Below, piece after piece: positions 1-8,685 of a DNA stretch of 64,000 nucleotides; within the stretch, counting starts at the first letter, position 1; the number at the start of each line of letters is the position of its first letter. Below the pieces are notes generated by a model, which saw nothing but the letters and a program-made list of their open reading frames with translations, was not told where the DNA came from and searched no databases. A program made the position numbers and the translations under genes. The stretch is from Klebsiella pneumoniae. Its GTDB lineage: Bacteria; Pseudomonadota; Gammaproteobacteria; Enterobacterales; Enterobacteriaceae. The stretch covers positions 4,786,295-4,850,294 of the forward strand of contig NZ_KN046818.1 in NCBI RefSeq assembly GCF_000742135.1. Direction: 5' to 3'.

Positions 1-234
1 ATAAGCCATTGATATTAATATAAATAAAAAGCCACAACCCGGCACTGCGCCTTAAAGCGGACGATAATCGCACGCTTTGGCACGCGTCTGGATTGCCTGC
101 CTCGCACTTCAATGATTTGATGAATGAGCGATTAACGGCGACATGTTCGATTATCGCACAAATCAAACTCAACGACGCGAAGGCGACGATAATAATAAAC
201 CTCTGTCCCTCGCTCAGTCTGCCAGGAAAGCCGT
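1..234. other. Non-coding stretch upstream of the MFS transporter gene
   Basis: No convincing gene is visible from the window edge to the first ATG. The stretch is moderately AT-rich at its start. It carries two copies of a similar motif in the same orientation, CGATAATCGCAC (62-73) and CGATTATCGCAC (148-159). These could be regulator half-sites for the transporter gene, but no regulator gene lies inside the window to pair with them. A Shine-Dalgarno-like AGGAAAG sits at about 223-229. Confidence 0.4.
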
Positions 235-1590
235 ATGACTAAGACAACCATCGACATTCAGGCCTTTATCAACGAGCACCCCTTCACCCGCTACCAGTGG
301 ATGATCCTTGCGCTCTGCTTTATCACCGTCGCGATGGACGGGTTCGATACCGCAATTATCGGGTTCATCGCCTCCGACCTGGTGCAAGAGTGGGGCGTGG
401 AAAAATCGGCCCTCGGCCCGGTGATGAGCGCCGCGCTGGTGGGCCTGGCGGTCGGCGCCTTAACCGCAGGGCCGCTGGCTGACCGCATCGGCCGCAAAAA
501 AGTGCTGATCATGTCGATCGTGGTGTTCGGCGGATTCAGCCTGCTCACCGCCTTCGCCACCAGCCTTAATCAGCTGACGCTGCTGCGCTTCCTGACCGGT
601 CTGGGCCTTGGCGCGGCGATGCCGAATGCCGCGACGCTAATGAGTGAATATGCGCCGGAGCGCCGTCGGGCGCTGCTGGTGAACCTGATGTTTGTCGGCT
701 TTCCGATGGGATCTTCGCTGGGCGGCTTTTTATCCGCCTGGATGATCCCGCACTATGGCTGGCAGAGCGTGCTGGTGCTGGGCGGCGTGATGCCCCTCCT
801 GCTGGCGGTGGCATTAATATTCCTGCTGCCAGAGTCCGTCCGCTATCTGGTAGTGAAGCAGCACCCGGCGCAGCGCATTGCTGCTATCCTGCGCCATATC
901 GCGCCGCTGCCGAAGACAGTGGAATTTGTACTACGCGAAGCGGGCCAGGTGAAAGAGAAATCCGCGATCGGCGTCATTTTCTCTCCTCGCTACGCGGTGG
1001 GTACCGTGATGCTGTGCCTGACCTACTTTATGGGCCTGCTGATTTTCTATCTGCTGACCAGCTGGCTGCCGCTGCTCATCCGTGAAACCGGCGCCTCGAT
1101 GAGTCAGGCCTCAATTATCACCGCCCTGTTCCCGCTCGGCGGCGGGATTGGCGTGCTGATCCTCGGCGCCCTGATGGACAAGATCAACCCCAATAAAGTG
1201 GTGGCCGTCGGCTGGCTGCTGACCGGCGTTTTTGTCTGCCTGGTGGGCTTCTCCACCAGCAGCCTGGCGCTAATGGGAGTGATGGTCTTTATCGCCGGCA
1301 GCATTATGAACGGCGCGCAGTCGTCGATGCCGGCGCTGGCGGCTGGCTTCTATCCGACGCAGGGGCGCGCCACCGGCGTCGCCTGGATGCTGGGTATCGG
1401 CCGCTTCGGCGGCATCCTCGGCGCGTTCAGCGGCGCCTTCCTGATGCAGGCTCAGCTCTCCTTTGAGACCATTTTCACCCTGCTGGCCATCCCGGCGTTC
1501 CTGTCAGCCATTGCGCTGCTGATCAAGTACCGGGTCAGTCAATCCGTGCCGGCGACGACAGATGAGGCGAGAAGCCTGCAGAAAGCCTAA
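235..1590 (+). CDS. MFS transporter, aromatic acid:H+ symporter (AAHS) type
   Basis: A 451-residue inner-membrane protein with about twelve hydrophobic helices. Residues 35-43 read DGFDTAIIG, the acidic first-helix signature of the aromatic-acid:H+ symporters (PcaK/BenK/MhpT group). The loop GPLADRIGRKK (79-89) is MFS motif A. By family it should import a benzoate- or hydroxyphenyl-type acid or a related carboxylate with protons; the sequence does not fix the substrate. AGGAAAG lies six bases before the ATG. It is followed by its own hairpin, so it is probably monocistronic. No aromatic catabolic enzyme lies downstream; the partner genes, if any, are left of the window. Confidence 0.8.
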   Translation: MTKTTIDIQAFINEHPFTRYQWMILALCFITVAMDGFDTAIIGFIASDLVQEWGVEKSALGPVMSAALVGLAVGALTAGPLADRIGRKKVLIMSIVVFGGFSLLTAFATSLNQLTLLRFLTGLGLGAAMPNAATLMSEYAPERRRALLVNLMFVGFPMGSSLGGFLSAWMIPHYGWQSVLVLGGVMPLLLAVALIFLLPESVRYLVVKQHPAQRIAAILRHIAPLPKTVEFVLREAGQVKEKSAIGVIFSPRYAVGTVMLCLTYFMGLLIFYLLTSWLPLLIRETGASMSQASIITALFPLGGGIGVLILGALMDKINPNKVVAVGWLLTGVFVCLVGFSTSSLALMGVMVFIAGSIMNGAQSSMPALAAGFYPTQGRATGVAWMLGIGRFGGILGAFSGAFLMQAQLSFETIFTLLAIPAFLSAIALLIKYRVSQSVPATTDEARSLQKA

Positions 1591-1596
1591 CCCTAT

Positions 1597-1634
1597 AAGC
1601 CGGCGCCCCGCGCCGGCTTTGCCGCTTTTTTCTT
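1597..1634 (+). terminator. Intrinsic terminator after the MFS gene
   Basis: Inverted repeat AAGCCGGCG / CGCCGGCTT (1597-1605 and 1611-1619) with a five-base loop, six bases after the stop codon. It is followed by TTGCCGCTTTTTTC. Confidence 0.75.
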
Positions 1635-1835
1635 ATCCGTTTACAAAAATTTTCGAAGCCACCTCATCGCGTTAATAATCATTCTTTTAGGCTACGCTGC
1701 CGTTTGGCTGTCGGGGCAGATTCGATAGCCTGTTGGCAAATAATCACCGACGTTACCATCCCTTGCGCCATTTTCTGACTATTCTTAATGAGCTATAGAA
1801 AAATCTTTTCCGCTGTGTGATAAAAGGAGTTCTCA

Positions 1836-2126
1836 ATGGAATATAAAGATCCCGTGTTTGAACTGCTGAGCAGCCTGGAACACATCGTTTTTAAGGATGA
1901 TAATCAGAAACTTACCTCAAACCGTAAGTCCACTGTGTTTAGTGAATTTGAGCAACTGCGTAAAGGCACTGGACTTAAGATTGACGACTTTGCCAACGTC
2001 ATGGGCGTGAGCGTCGCCATGGTAAGAGAGTGGGAGTCGAGACGGGTCAGACCGTCTCCCACCGAGCTGAAATTGATGCGCCTGATTCAGGCCAATCCAC
2101 AGCTTTCACGACAATTACTCGATTAA
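1836..2126 (+). CDS. yiaG: HTH transcriptional regulator YiaG
   Basis: A 96-residue protein matching E. coli YiaG in length and sequence throughout, with the same start (MEYKDP). Residues about 40-80 form a Cro/C1-type helix-turn-helix: LRKGTGLKIDDFANVMGVS, then a recognition helix around VAMVREWESRR. It resembles the antitoxin-like XRE/HigA-type regulators, but no toxin gene adjoins it. A strong AAAGGAG lies before the start. It sits just upstream of cspA, as in E. coli. Its targets are not evident here. The closing hairpin (2135-2172) lacks a U-tract. Confidence 0.9.
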   Translation: MEYKDPVFELLSSLEHIVFKDDNQKLTSNRKSTVFSEFEQLRKGTGLKIDDFANVMGVSVAMVREWESRRVRPSPTELKLMRLIQANPQLSRQLLD

Positions 2127-2187
2127 TCTCGCGCGCAGCGGCAAAGGCCAGTAAGGGAGCTTTTGCCGCTGCACCGTAAAAAAAAGT

Positions 2188-2378
2188 TTGCTATCAGGTG
2201 CTGAACGTGCGTTAATGCTCGCAGGTTTGATGTACAGACCACAGAGCAGTCGAATAGAGCAGTCCTTCTAAGGTTATCCAAAGATACCCCCGTAGTGAAC
2301 TTTCCCTTTATCGCTTTAAATCTGTAGTCCAGACCCCTACGCCGCAAGGCTCACTTATTTTTTTAAAGGTAATTCACT
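2188..2378 (+). promoter_or_regulatory. cspA promoter and cold-responsive 5' leader
   Basis: A -35-like TTGCTA (2188-2193) and a -10-like TTAATG (2212-2217) are 18 bases apart and preceded by an A-tract resembling an UP element. They put the transcript start near 2223, giving a leader of about 156 nt. The first bases (TTTGATGTACAGACC, about 2225-2239) match the cold box of E. coli cspA, and the leader ends with TAAAGGTAATTCACT before the ATG. In E. coli this leader refolds at low temperature to stabilise and expose the mRNA. The role here is inferred from sequence similarity. Confidence 0.8.
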
Positions 2379-2591
2379 ATGTCCGGTAAAATGACTGGTA
2401 TCGTAAAATGGTTCAACGCTGACAAAGGCTTCGGCTTCATCACTCCTGACGATGGCTCTAAAGACGTGTTCGTACACTTCTCTGCTATCCAGAACGATGG
2501 CTACAAATCCCTGGACGAAGGTCAGAAAGTATCCTTCACCATCGAAAGCGGCGCTAAAGGCCCGGCAGCTGGCAACGTAACTTCTCTGTAA
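2379..2591 (+). CDS. cspA: Major cold-shock protein CspA
   Basis: A 70-residue single OB-fold RNA chaperone that, as far as I recall the sequence, equals E. coli CspA residue for residue. RNP1 is K16-GFGFI and RNP2 is VFVHF (30-34), the aromatic patches that stack on single-stranded RNA or DNA. It melts cold-stabilised mRNA structure and acts as an antiterminator in the cytoplasm. It has its own promoter, a long leader and a strong terminator, so it is monocistronic. Regulation is likely mostly by mRNA stability and structure at low temperature. Confidence 0.97.
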
Positions 2592-2613
2592 GTTCAAGCC
2601 GCTAAGAATCGAG

Positions 2614-2643
2614 AATCCCTGCCTGATGGCGGGGATTTTTTTT
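2614..2643 (+). terminator. Intrinsic terminator of cspA
   Basis: Stem AATCCCTGCC / GGCGGGGATT around loop TGAT, followed by a run of eight T bases. It lies about 22 bases after the cspA stop. Confidence 0.9.
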
Positions 2644-2689
2644 ATCTGTCGCCAGTAGCCGCCAGCATAAGATGGCGGCTACTGGGCAT

Positions 2690-4309
2690 TCAGAGCAGGG
2701 AAAAGTGCCAGCTCGTCTCCCGCCACGCCAGACTATGGGTCAGCTTCAGACCTTGTAAAAACGCCTCATCATGCGACACCACCAGCATCGCGCCGGGAAA
2801 GGCCGCCAGCGCGCTTTCAATAGCCTGCGTCGATGCTAAATCGAGATGGTTGGTTGGCTCATCCAACAAAAGCAGCTGGGCAGGCTCGCGTCGCCAGAGC
2901 ACGCACGCCAGCGCCGCTTTCAGGCGCTCGCCGCCGCTGAGCGCCGACAGCGGCAGAGTGACCTTATCCGCGCCCAGCTGGAGCTGCGCCAGGCGGGTGC
3001 GCAGGAGGCCCTCATCCAGTGGGGTATCTTCCAGGCTCAGGTGCGCCATTACCGACAGGGATAAATCCAGCTGCGTCAGATGTTGATCGAGGTAAGCGGC
3101 GCTCACCGAAAGCCGAACATCGCCTGACGCGGCCTGCTCCAGCCCCAACAGCGTTTTCAGCAAAGTGGTTTTGCCACAGCCGTTTGGCCCCTTTAGCGCG
3201 ATGCGCATCGGACCATCGATACGCCAGTTCAGCGGCGCAGCCGGCGCATGGTCGAGCTGCAATGCTTCCACCACCAGCACCTGCTTGCCGGCGGCCACTT
3301 CGCTACCCGGCAGGGTGAACATCACCGGATTGTCGTCTTCTATCCGCTCCCGCGCCTGCTGCACGGCGGCATTCAGACTGCTGTTCTGTTCACGATGCTG
3401 ACGGCGCAGCGCTCCCGGGCGCTCTTTTGCCGCGCCTTTGTACTTCACGCGTTCGAAGGAGGCGATATTTAGCGTATCAACGGTACGCAGCGTCTGAGCC
3501 GAGCGCCGCTGGGCGGCGTCATGCTCCTTTTGCATTCGCGCGCGGGTGCGCCGTCGGTCGGTCACGGCATGCTCCAGCGCCGCGCGCGCGGCCTGCTGCT
3601 CCGCCATACGCTGGCGCTGATATTCATCATAGTTGCCGCCGTAGCTGCGCAGCGCCGTCGGCGTCAGCTCAATAATCCTCGGCATCCGCGTCAGCAGCTC
3701 GCGGTCGTGGCTGGCGATCAGAGCCCCGCCCTGCCAGCTTTCCAGTTGGTGATAGAGCCACTCCCGCCCCTGGCGGTCCAGATGGTTGGTAGGCTCATCC
3801 AGCAGCAGATAATCGGCGCCCGAGACGAAGGCGCCGCACAGCAGAGCCTTCATCCGCTCGCCGCCGCTGAGTGAAAACGCGGGGCGATCGGCAGAGAACG
3901 GCGGGAGATCGGCTTCACGGAACGCTAAACTCAGGCGATCGGTGAGATCCCAGTGACCATCTAACAGATCGAAATCGTCGGCCAGCCCTTGGCCCTGTTC
4001 AAGGCGAGACAAGGCGGCAAAAACCGACGCATAGCCCAGCAGCGTAGCGAGGGTGGTCTCCGGCGTGAGCGTCGGCTGCTGCGCTACCCAGGCAACGGCG
4101 GCGGCGCGCTCAATATGGCCGCCGGCAGGAGAATCAAGGCCCGCCAGCAGACGCAGCAGACGCGTCTTGCCGACGCCGTTCCGGCCGACCAGGCCGCAAA
4201 GGGACGGTTCCAGCGAGACGCTGAGCGGACCAAACAGGGTCTGTCCCGTCGCAAACTGACAGGTGACCTGATGTAAAACAAAAGCGGGGATGTGGGCGCA
4301 ATGAGCCAT
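2690..4309 (-). CDS. ABC-F family ATPase (ribosome-associated or antibiotic-resistance-type)
   Basis: I take the ATG at 4309 (539 residues, AGGAG five bases upstream) over a GTG at 4315. Two ABC ATPase domains and no membrane segments define the ABC-F class. Domain 1 has Walker A GRNGVGKT (42-49), signature LSGGE (147-151) and Walker B ending LLLDEP (167-173). Domain 2 has GPNGCGKT (374-381), LSGGE (457-461), LLLLDEP and the switch SHD (512-514). The linker between them (about 222-330) is long, charged and probably helical, as in factors that reach into the ribosomal E/P site. It is shorter than Uup and does not look like EttA, YbiT or YheS. E. coli K-12 has no gene here. It may be a translation factor or confer protection from a ribosome-binding drug; the sequence does not decide. 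Confidence 0.8.
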   Translation of the reverse strand: MAHCAHIPAFVLHQVTCQFATGQTLFGPLSVSLEPSLCGLVGRNGVGKTRLLRLLAGLDSPAGGHIERAAAVAWVAQQPTLTPETTLATLLGYASVFAALSRLEQGQGLADDFDLLDGHWDLTDRLSLAFREADLPPFSADRPAFSLSGGERMKALLCGAFVSGADYLLLDEPTNHLDRQGREWLYHQLESWQGGALIASHDRELLTRMPRIIELTPTALRSYGGNYDEYQRQRMAEQQAARAALEHAVTDRRRTRARMQKEHDAAQRRSAQTLRTVDTLNIASFERVKYKGAAKERPGALRRQHREQNSSLNAAVQQARERIEDDNPVMFTLPGSEVAAGKQVLVVEALQLDHAPAAPLNWRIDGPMRIALKGPNGCGKTTLLKTLLGLEQAASGDVRLSVSAAYLDQHLTQLDLSLSVMAHLSLEDTPLDEGLLRTRLAQLQLGADKVTLPLSALSGGERLKAALACVLWRREPAQLLLLDEPTNHLDLASTQAIESALAAFPGAMLVVSHDEAFLQGLKLTHSLAWRETSWHFSLL

Positions 4310-4315
4310 AAGCAC

Positions 4316-4466
4316 TCCTGAATGAAATCAATACTCCCCTACCCGCAACGTCTGCGAGGTAAGGCGTGAAATTCATCAGTCGTGTTTGTTCATTTGTGGG
4401 GCGCGCTCCGGTGAGACGAGGGATTCGTCGGGACATAGGATAGCCACACTCCGGTATGCGTTGCAA
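4316..4466 (-). promoter_or_regulatory. Putative promoter and leader of the ABC-F gene
   Basis: Read on the minus strand, TTGCAA (4466-4461) and TATCCT (4442-4437) are spaced by 18 bases, giving a leader of about 115 nt before the ABC-F start. The leader holds an imperfect hairpin (around 4338-4364) and an open frame beginning ATGTCCCGACGA near 4436 that runs out of frame into the ABC-F gene. Whether this is a regulatory leader peptide is unknown. Confidence 0.4.
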
Positions 4467-4487
4467 GCCTGTTTTATTCAACGATCT

Positions 4488-4522
4488 TGTAAAAATAAAA
4501 AGGCCTCCTGATATCAGGAGGC
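4488..4522 (-). terminator. Intrinsic terminator of the hok transcript
   Basis: A perfect 20-base palindrome, GCCTCCTGATATCAGGAGGC (4503-4522). On the minus strand it is followed by CTTTTTATTTTT. It lies about 90 bases after the hok stop codon and should end the hok mRNA before the ABC-F gene. Confidence 0.8.
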
Positions 4523-4610
4523 AAATGATTTATTTGGTGAACAATGAAAGGGTGCATTGAGAATGCCTGACACCGCAAGCATGGTGGGGATAGATCCCCA
4601 CCAGATGCTC

Positions 4611-4763
4611 TTACTGTTTAATATCACAGGCTAAGAATGCCACCAGCTCAATATTTCCCTGCCTGCGCTGTAATTCACATAGCGAATCACGAACCATCCA
4701 GGTCAATAATAAAATAGTGAAGCAAATCACTACTAAGCCAAACAACAGATACTTTTGCGGCAT
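4611..4763 (-). CDS. hokA: Type I toxin, Hok/Gef family (HokA-like)
   Basis: A 50-residue small membrane toxin beginning MPQKYLLFGL. One N-terminal transmembrane helix (about 5-24) is followed by the family motif WMVRDSLCEL with a conserved cysteine and a short periplasmic tail ending ACDIKQ. By family, Hok depolarises the inner membrane when expressed. A strong GGAGGCGAGG precedes the ATG at 4763. The locus lies between cspA and glyS, exactly where E. coli carries hokA. No frameshift or truncation is visible. Expression should be blocked by the antisense RNA opposite the upstream mok frame. Confidence 0.88.
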   Translation of the reverse strand: MPQKYLLFGLVVICFTILLLTWMVRDSLCELQRRQGNIELVAFLACDIKQ

Positions 4764-4823
4764 TCCTCGCCTCCAGTGTTGATTTTCAACAAGTAAGAGG
4801 CTACTCTTATGGTGTTCATGCAT
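4611..4823 (-). CDS. Mok, in-frame overlapping reading frame of the hok locus
   Basis: The same frame as hok, opened 20 codons earlier at the ATG at 4823 (70 residues, MHEHHKSS...). In studied hok loci, translation of mok is needed for translation of hok. The antisense RNA pairs with the mok start region and thereby shuts off the toxin indirectly. The length of 70 codons equals that of known Mok frames. The N-terminal extension looks unlike a targeting signal and is more likely regulatory than functional. Confidence 0.7.
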   Translation of the reverse strand: MHEHHKSSLLLVENQHWRRGMPQKYLLFGLVVICFTILLLTWMVRDSLCELQRRQGNIELVAFLACDIKQ

Positions 4824-4866
4824 AGGGGAGCCTCACTTTGATTACTATCAGGTGGGGCTTTTCTCT
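4779..4866 (+). ncRNA. Sok-type antisense RNA with its promoter
   Basis: On the plus strand, TTGATT (4779-4784) and TACTCT (4802-4807) are spaced by 17 bases, predicting a start near 4814. The RNA would run across the mok start and end at an intrinsic terminator: AGCCTCAC, a loop, then GTGGGGCTTTTCTC ending near 4866. The layout and terminator closely resemble SokB/SokC of E. coli. The RNA would be about 53 nt and fully complementary to the mok translation start on the opposite strand. Position and terminator are seen; expression is inferred. Confidence 0.7.
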
Positions 4867-4910
4867 GTCTGTCTCCCGCTGAATACCTGAGACACACAGT
4901 CACAAGCACC

Positions 4911-4945
4911 CGCCGCCATTCTAGCGTAAATACCTCTCGGAATTA
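4911..4945 (-). promoter_or_regulatory. Promoter of the mok-hok mRNA
   Basis: On the minus strand TAGAAT (4923-4918) is a good -10 box and is followed by GGCGGGTGCTTG, a 5' end typical of hok mRNAs. The transcript start is therefore near 4911, about 88 bases before the mok ATG. The resulting mRNA to the terminator near 4490 would be about 420 nt. The rest of the gap up to glyS (4946-5043) is AT-rich with no gene visible. Confidence 0.6.
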
Positions 4946-5043
4946 TGTTTATATATTCCTAAAACATTTCTCATCGATGAATGCAAATAATGAAGATATC
5001 AATGGCAGAATTATTAACGGTTCACCTATTTATATTTCACGTA

Positions 5044-5068
5044 TAAAAAAACCTGCCCTGAGGCAGGT
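5044..5068 (-). terminator. Intrinsic terminator of glyQS
   Basis: Stem ACCTGCC / GGCAGGT with loop CTGA, flanked by a seven-base A-run that is the U-tract on the minus strand. It lies about 20 bases after the glyS stop. Confidence 0.88.
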
Positions 5069-5088
5069 CTTTATTATTACCGATACGC

Positions 5089-7158
5089 TTACTGCAGCAG
5101 AGAAATATCCGCCACCTGCAGGAACAGTTCACGCAGTTTGGACAGCAGCGTCAGACGGTTGATGCGAACATCTTTGTCTTCAGCGTTAACCATCACGTTC
5201 TCGAAGAACTCATCCACCGGCTCGCGCAGCGCGGCCAGCTCGATCAGCGCATCCTGATAACGGCCTGCGGCGAAATACGGCTGCAGCTTGTCGCGCAGCA
5301 CCACCAGATTACCCGCCAGCTTAATTTCCGCCGCTTCTTTCAGCACCGAAGCGTGAACGATGTCGTTCAGCGTCTCATCGGATTTCGCGAGGATGTTAGA
5401 GACACGTTTGTTTGCCGCCGCCAGCGCGGAGGACTCTTCCAGAGTACGGAAGTGCGATACCGCCTTCATACGCGCATCGAAATCCGCCGGGCGGGTTGGA
5501 CGACGCGCCAGTACCGCCTGGATCGTGTCGACGCCGTAGCCTTCGTCCTGATACCAGGCACGGAAGCGGCCCAGCATAAAGTCGATCACATCATCAACCA
5601 CGTTGGCGTTGGTCAGCTTCTCACCGTACAGACGAACCGCTTCTTCGGTCAGCGTCTGCAGATCGAGATCCAGGTTCTTCTCAACGATGATACGCAGCAC
5701 GCCCAGCGCGGCGCGACGCAGCGCAAACGGGTCTTTATCGCCTTTCGGATGCTGACCGATACCAAAGATACCCGCCAGGGTGTCCATCTTATCGGCAATC
5801 GCTACCGCGCAGGCCACCGGATTAGACGGCAGCGCGTCGCCAGCAAATCGCGGCTGATACTGCTCGTTCAGCGCCACGGCCACGTCTTCCGCTTCGCCGT
5901 CATGGCGCGCGTAGTGCATCCCCATCACGCCCTGGGTGTCGGTGAACTCGAAGACCATGTTGGTCATCAGGTCGCACTTGGACAGCAGGCCCGCGCGGGT
6001 TGCGTGGTTCACGTCAGCGCCAATCTGTTCGGCAATCCAGCCCGCCAGCGCCTGGATGCGATCGGTCTTGTCGCGCAGGGTGCCCAGCTGCTGCTGGAAC
6101 AGCACGGTTTCCAGACGCGGCAGGTTATCTTCCAGACGTTTTTTACGGTCGGTATTGAAGAAGAACTCGGCATCGGCCAGACGCGGACGGACCACCTTCT
6201 CGTTACCGGAGATGATCTGCTGCGGATCTTTGGACTCGATGTTGGCCACGAAGATAAAGTTCGGCAGCAGTTTGCCGGCGTTGTCGTAGACCGGGAAGTA
6301 CTTCTGGTCGCCCTTCATGGTGTAAACCAGCGCTTCAGACGGCACCGCGAGGAATTTTTCTTCGAACTTCGCCGTCAGCACCACCGGCCATTCCACCAGC
6401 GAGGTGACCTCTTCCAGCAGGCTTTCGCTCAGATCGGCTTGACCGCCAATCTTACGCGCCGCCTCTTGCGCATCAGCTTTGATTTTGGCTTTACGCTGTT
6501 CGTAATCGGCGATGACTTTACCGCGCTCCAGCAGGATCTGCGGGTACTGGTCGGCATGGTCGATGGTGAACTCCGGCTCGCCCATAAAGCGATGCCCGCG
6601 AATCACGCGATCGGACGGAATACCGAGGATAGTGGCCGGGATCACTTTGTCACCCAGCAGCAAAGTCACCGTGTGTACCGGACGCACGAAGTGGACGTCA
6701 GACGCGCCCCAGCGCATCAGTTTCGGGATCGGTAGCTTCGCCAGCGAGCTGGCAATCATGTTCGGCAGCAGCGCTTCGGTGCTTTCACCCTTCACATGGG
6801 CGCGATACAGCAGCCACTCGCCTTTGTCCGTGGTCAGACGTTCGGCCTGATCGACGGTGATACCGCAGCCGCGCGCCCAGCCTTCGGCCGCTTTGCTTGG
6901 CTTGCCTTCGGCATCGAACGCCTGGGCAACAGCCGGGCCGCGTTTTTCCACTTCGCGATCGGCTTGCGCCGCCGCCAGGTTGGCCACCTTCAGCGCCAGA
7001 CGACGCGGGGCGGCAAACCATTCCACTTTACCGTGCGCAAGGCCAGCGTTATCCAGCTCCGCGGTCACATTCGCAGCAAAAGATTCCGCCAGGCTGCGCA
7101 GCGCTTTTGGTGGCAGCTCTTCAGTGCCGATTTCCACCAGAAAAGTATTCTCAGACAT
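5089..7158 (-). CDS. glyS: Glycine--tRNA ligase beta subunit
   Basis: A 689-residue beta chain of the alpha2-beta2 glycyl-tRNA synthetase. It binds tRNA(Gly) and completes the enzyme that charges it with glycine in the cytoplasm. It begins [20 protein letters not shown], the characteristic GlyS start. The C-terminal part (about 580-689) is the DALR-type anticodon-binding helical domain. Length equals that of the E. coli protein. It follows glyQ with a nine-base gap and shares its transcript. Nothing is odd in the sequence. Confidence 0.98.
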   Translation of the reverse strand: MSENTFLVEIGTEELPPKALRSLAESFAANVTAELDNAGLAHGKVEWFAAPRRLALKVANLAAAQADREVEKRGPAVAQAFDAEGKPSKAAEGWARGCGITVDQAERLTTDKGEWLLYRAHVKGESTEALLPNMIASSLAKLPIPKLMRWGASDVHFVRPVHTVTLLLGDKVIPATILGIPSDRVIRGHRFMGEPEFTIDHADQYPQILLERGKVIADYEQRKAKIKADAQEAARKIGGQADLSESLLEEVTSLVEWPVVLTAKFEEKFLAVPSEALVYTMKGDQKYFPVYDNAGKLLPNFIFVANIESKDPQQIISGNEKVVRPRLADAEFFFNTDRKKRLEDNLPRLETVLFQQQLGTLRDKTDRIQALAGWIAEQIGADVNHATRAGLLSKCDLMTNMVFEFTDTQGVMGMHYARHDGEAEDVAVALNEQYQPRFAGDALPSNPVACAVAIADKMDTLAGIFGIGQHPKGDKDPFALRRAALGVLRIIVEKNLDLDLQTLTEEAVRLYGEKLTNANVVDDVIDFMLGRFRAWYQDEGYGVDTIQAVLARRPTRPADFDARMKAVSHFRTLEESSALAAANKRVSNILAKSDETLNDIVHASVLKEAAEIKLAGNLVVLRDKLQPYFAAGRYQDALIELAALREPVDEFFENVMVNAEDKDVRINRLTLLSKLRELFLQVADISLLQ

Positions 7159-7167
7159 GGCCGCCTC

Positions 7168-8079
7168 TTATTTATTCTTGTTGCACATCGGGAAGCCGAG
7201 CGCTTCACGGGAAGCGTAGTACGCTTCCGCCACTGCTTTAGTCAGGGTGCGAATGCGCAGGATATAGCGCTGACGCTCGGTGACGGAGATGGCTTTACGC
7301 GCATCCAGCAGGTTGAAGCTGTGAGCCGCTTTCAGAATACGCTCGTAGGCCGGCAGCGGCAGCGGGGTCTCCAGCGCCAGCAGCTGCTGGGCCTCTTTCT
7401 CATACTGTTCGAAGCAGGTGAACAGGAAGTCGACGTCGGCATATTCGAAGTTATAGGTGGACTGCTCCACTTCGTTCTGGTGGAACACGTCGCCGTAGGT
7501 GGTTTTCCCCAGCGGGCCATCGCTCCAGACCAGGTCATAGACGCTGTCCACACCCTGGATGTACATCGCCAGACGCTCCAGACCGTAGGTGATCTCGCCG
7601 GTCACCGGCTTACACTCGAGGCCGCCGACCTGCTGGAAGTAGGTGAACTGCGTCACTTCCATGCCGTTGAGCCACACTTCCCAGCCCAGACCCCAGGCGC
7701 CCAGCGTCGGGTTTTCCCAGTTGTCTTCGACAAAGCGAATGTCGTGGATAGTCGGGTCCATACCCAGCTCTTTCAGCGACCCGAGGTACAGCTCCTGGAT
7801 GTTGTCCGGAGAGGGTTTAATCACCACCTGGAACTGATAGTAGTGCTGTAAACGGTTCGGGTTTTCGCCATAGCGGCCATCGGTTGGACGACGGGAAGGC
7901 TGTACGTAGGCGGTCGCCATCGGCTCCGGTCCTAACGCGCGCAGGCAGGTCATCGGGTGAGAGGTGCCGGCGCCGACTTCCATGTCCAGTGGTTGAACAA
8001 TGGTGCAGCCCTGACGAGCCCAGTAATCCTGTAAGGTCAGGATCAGGCCCTGGAAGGTCCTGGTATCAAACTTTTGCAT
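7168..8079 (-). CDS. glyQ: Glycine--tRNA ligase alpha subunit
   Basis: A 303-residue catalytic alpha chain of glycyl-tRNA synthetase, class II. It contains [17 protein letters not shown] near the start, and residues about 50-75 contain the class II motif with [17 protein letters not shown]. It activates glycine with ATP and transfers it to tRNA(Gly) together with GlyS. It is the first gene of the two-gene operon, and its length is the usual one. The upstream 127-base gap should hold the promoter. Confidence 0.98.
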   Translation of the reverse strand: MQKFDTRTFQGLILTLQDYWARQGCTIVQPLDMEVGAGTSHPMTCLRALGPEPMATAYVQPSRRPTDGRYGENPNRLQHYYQFQVVIKPSPDNIQELYLGSLKELGMDPTIHDIRFVEDNWENPTLGAWGLGWEVWLNGMEVTQFTYFQQVGGLECKPVTGEITYGLERLAMYIQGVDSVYDLVWSDGPLGKTTYGDVFHQNEVEQSTYNFEYADVDFLFTCFEQYEKEAQQLLALETPLPLPAYERILKAAHSFNLLDARKAISVTERQRYILRIRTLTKAVAEAYYASREALGFPMCNKNK

Positions 8080-8206
8080 ATGATTTCGTGCTGGATACGT
8101 GTGGATTTAAAGGAAGGAGTCAGTATACCCGCTGGCTGCGAGATATACAGTACGAAACGGCGTTGTTTCAGGAAAACGGACGAAATTTACGCCAGGCGGG
8201 GTCGAT

Positions 8207-8506
8207 TCAGCGCATCGAAAGATGCATAAACTGGCCGTCCGGGTCAAAGGAACAGATGAAACGCTCATTCTTGCCGGTACGGCCAGAAAGCTCATAGCTC
8301 GCCTGGAATTGTTCAAAGTGGTTCACGTCAACGAGCTGCGTTTGCGTGTTATAGCGGATAGCCGCCTGATCCTTGCAAAGCTGCGCCATATTGAGCGTGG
8401 TTTGCGGCGTAATACGAGCGCGCTGCGCTTTTTGCGTCGGCGGGGAGACGGTCTCGCTGCAGCCCGCGAGGAGCAGCACCAGCATGACGGAAACAACACC
8501 TTTCAC
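8207..8506 (-). CDS. ysaB: Lipoprotein YsaB
   Basis: A small lipoprotein of unknown role, similar along its length to E. coli YsaB. The best start is the GTG at 8506: GGAGGAG stands eight bases before it, and the resulting 99 residues equal E. coli YsaB. The N-terminus is a signal peptide with lipobox LLLAGC, the cysteine being residue 16. The mature part contains the conserved core LCKDQAAIRYNTQTQ and ends FDPDGQFMHLSMR. It lies upstream of glyQ on the same strand with 127 bases between. Confidence 0.88.
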   Translation of the reverse strand: MKGVVSVMLVLLLAGCSETVSPPTQKAQRARITPQTTLNMAQLCKDQAAIRYNTQTQLVDVNHFEQFQASYELSGRTGKNERFICSFDPDGQFMHLSMR

Positions 8507-8685
8507 TACGTTCTCCTCCACCGCCTTGTTAGCAAGTTGTTATCTTAAAGATTCAGTATTACAGGTATTTTGCGAATATCATGAAACTGCGACAAGTCTG
8601 TGACCGAAAACTCAGACTAATCTATTGCGACACCGGGAAACCGGGCAGGTCATATCTTATTTCGCCAGCAGACATTGAGGGACTG

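Noticed and set aside
62-159. Operator pair for the first MFS gene (CGATAATCGCAC / CGATTATCGCAC)
   Set aside because: The motif recurs twice, but no regulator is visible and the similarity is short; noted only in the region entry.
1836-2126. YiaG as the antitoxin half of a toxin-antitoxin pair
   Set aside because: HTH family resembles HigA-type antitoxins, but no toxin frame lies on either side, and E. coli YiaG is a lone gene too.
2135-2172. Intrinsic terminator for yiaG at GCAGCGGCAAA/TTTTGCCGCTGC
   Set aside because: The stem is strong but followed by ACCGTAAAAAAAAG, not by T residues; it may be a Rho-assisted end or part of the cspA UP-element region, so I do not call it a terminator.
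8581-8685. 35-codon N-terminal extension of wecH
   Set aside because: The extension has no similarity to WecH; GAGGGA and the conserved MQEKIHW start are at 8686.
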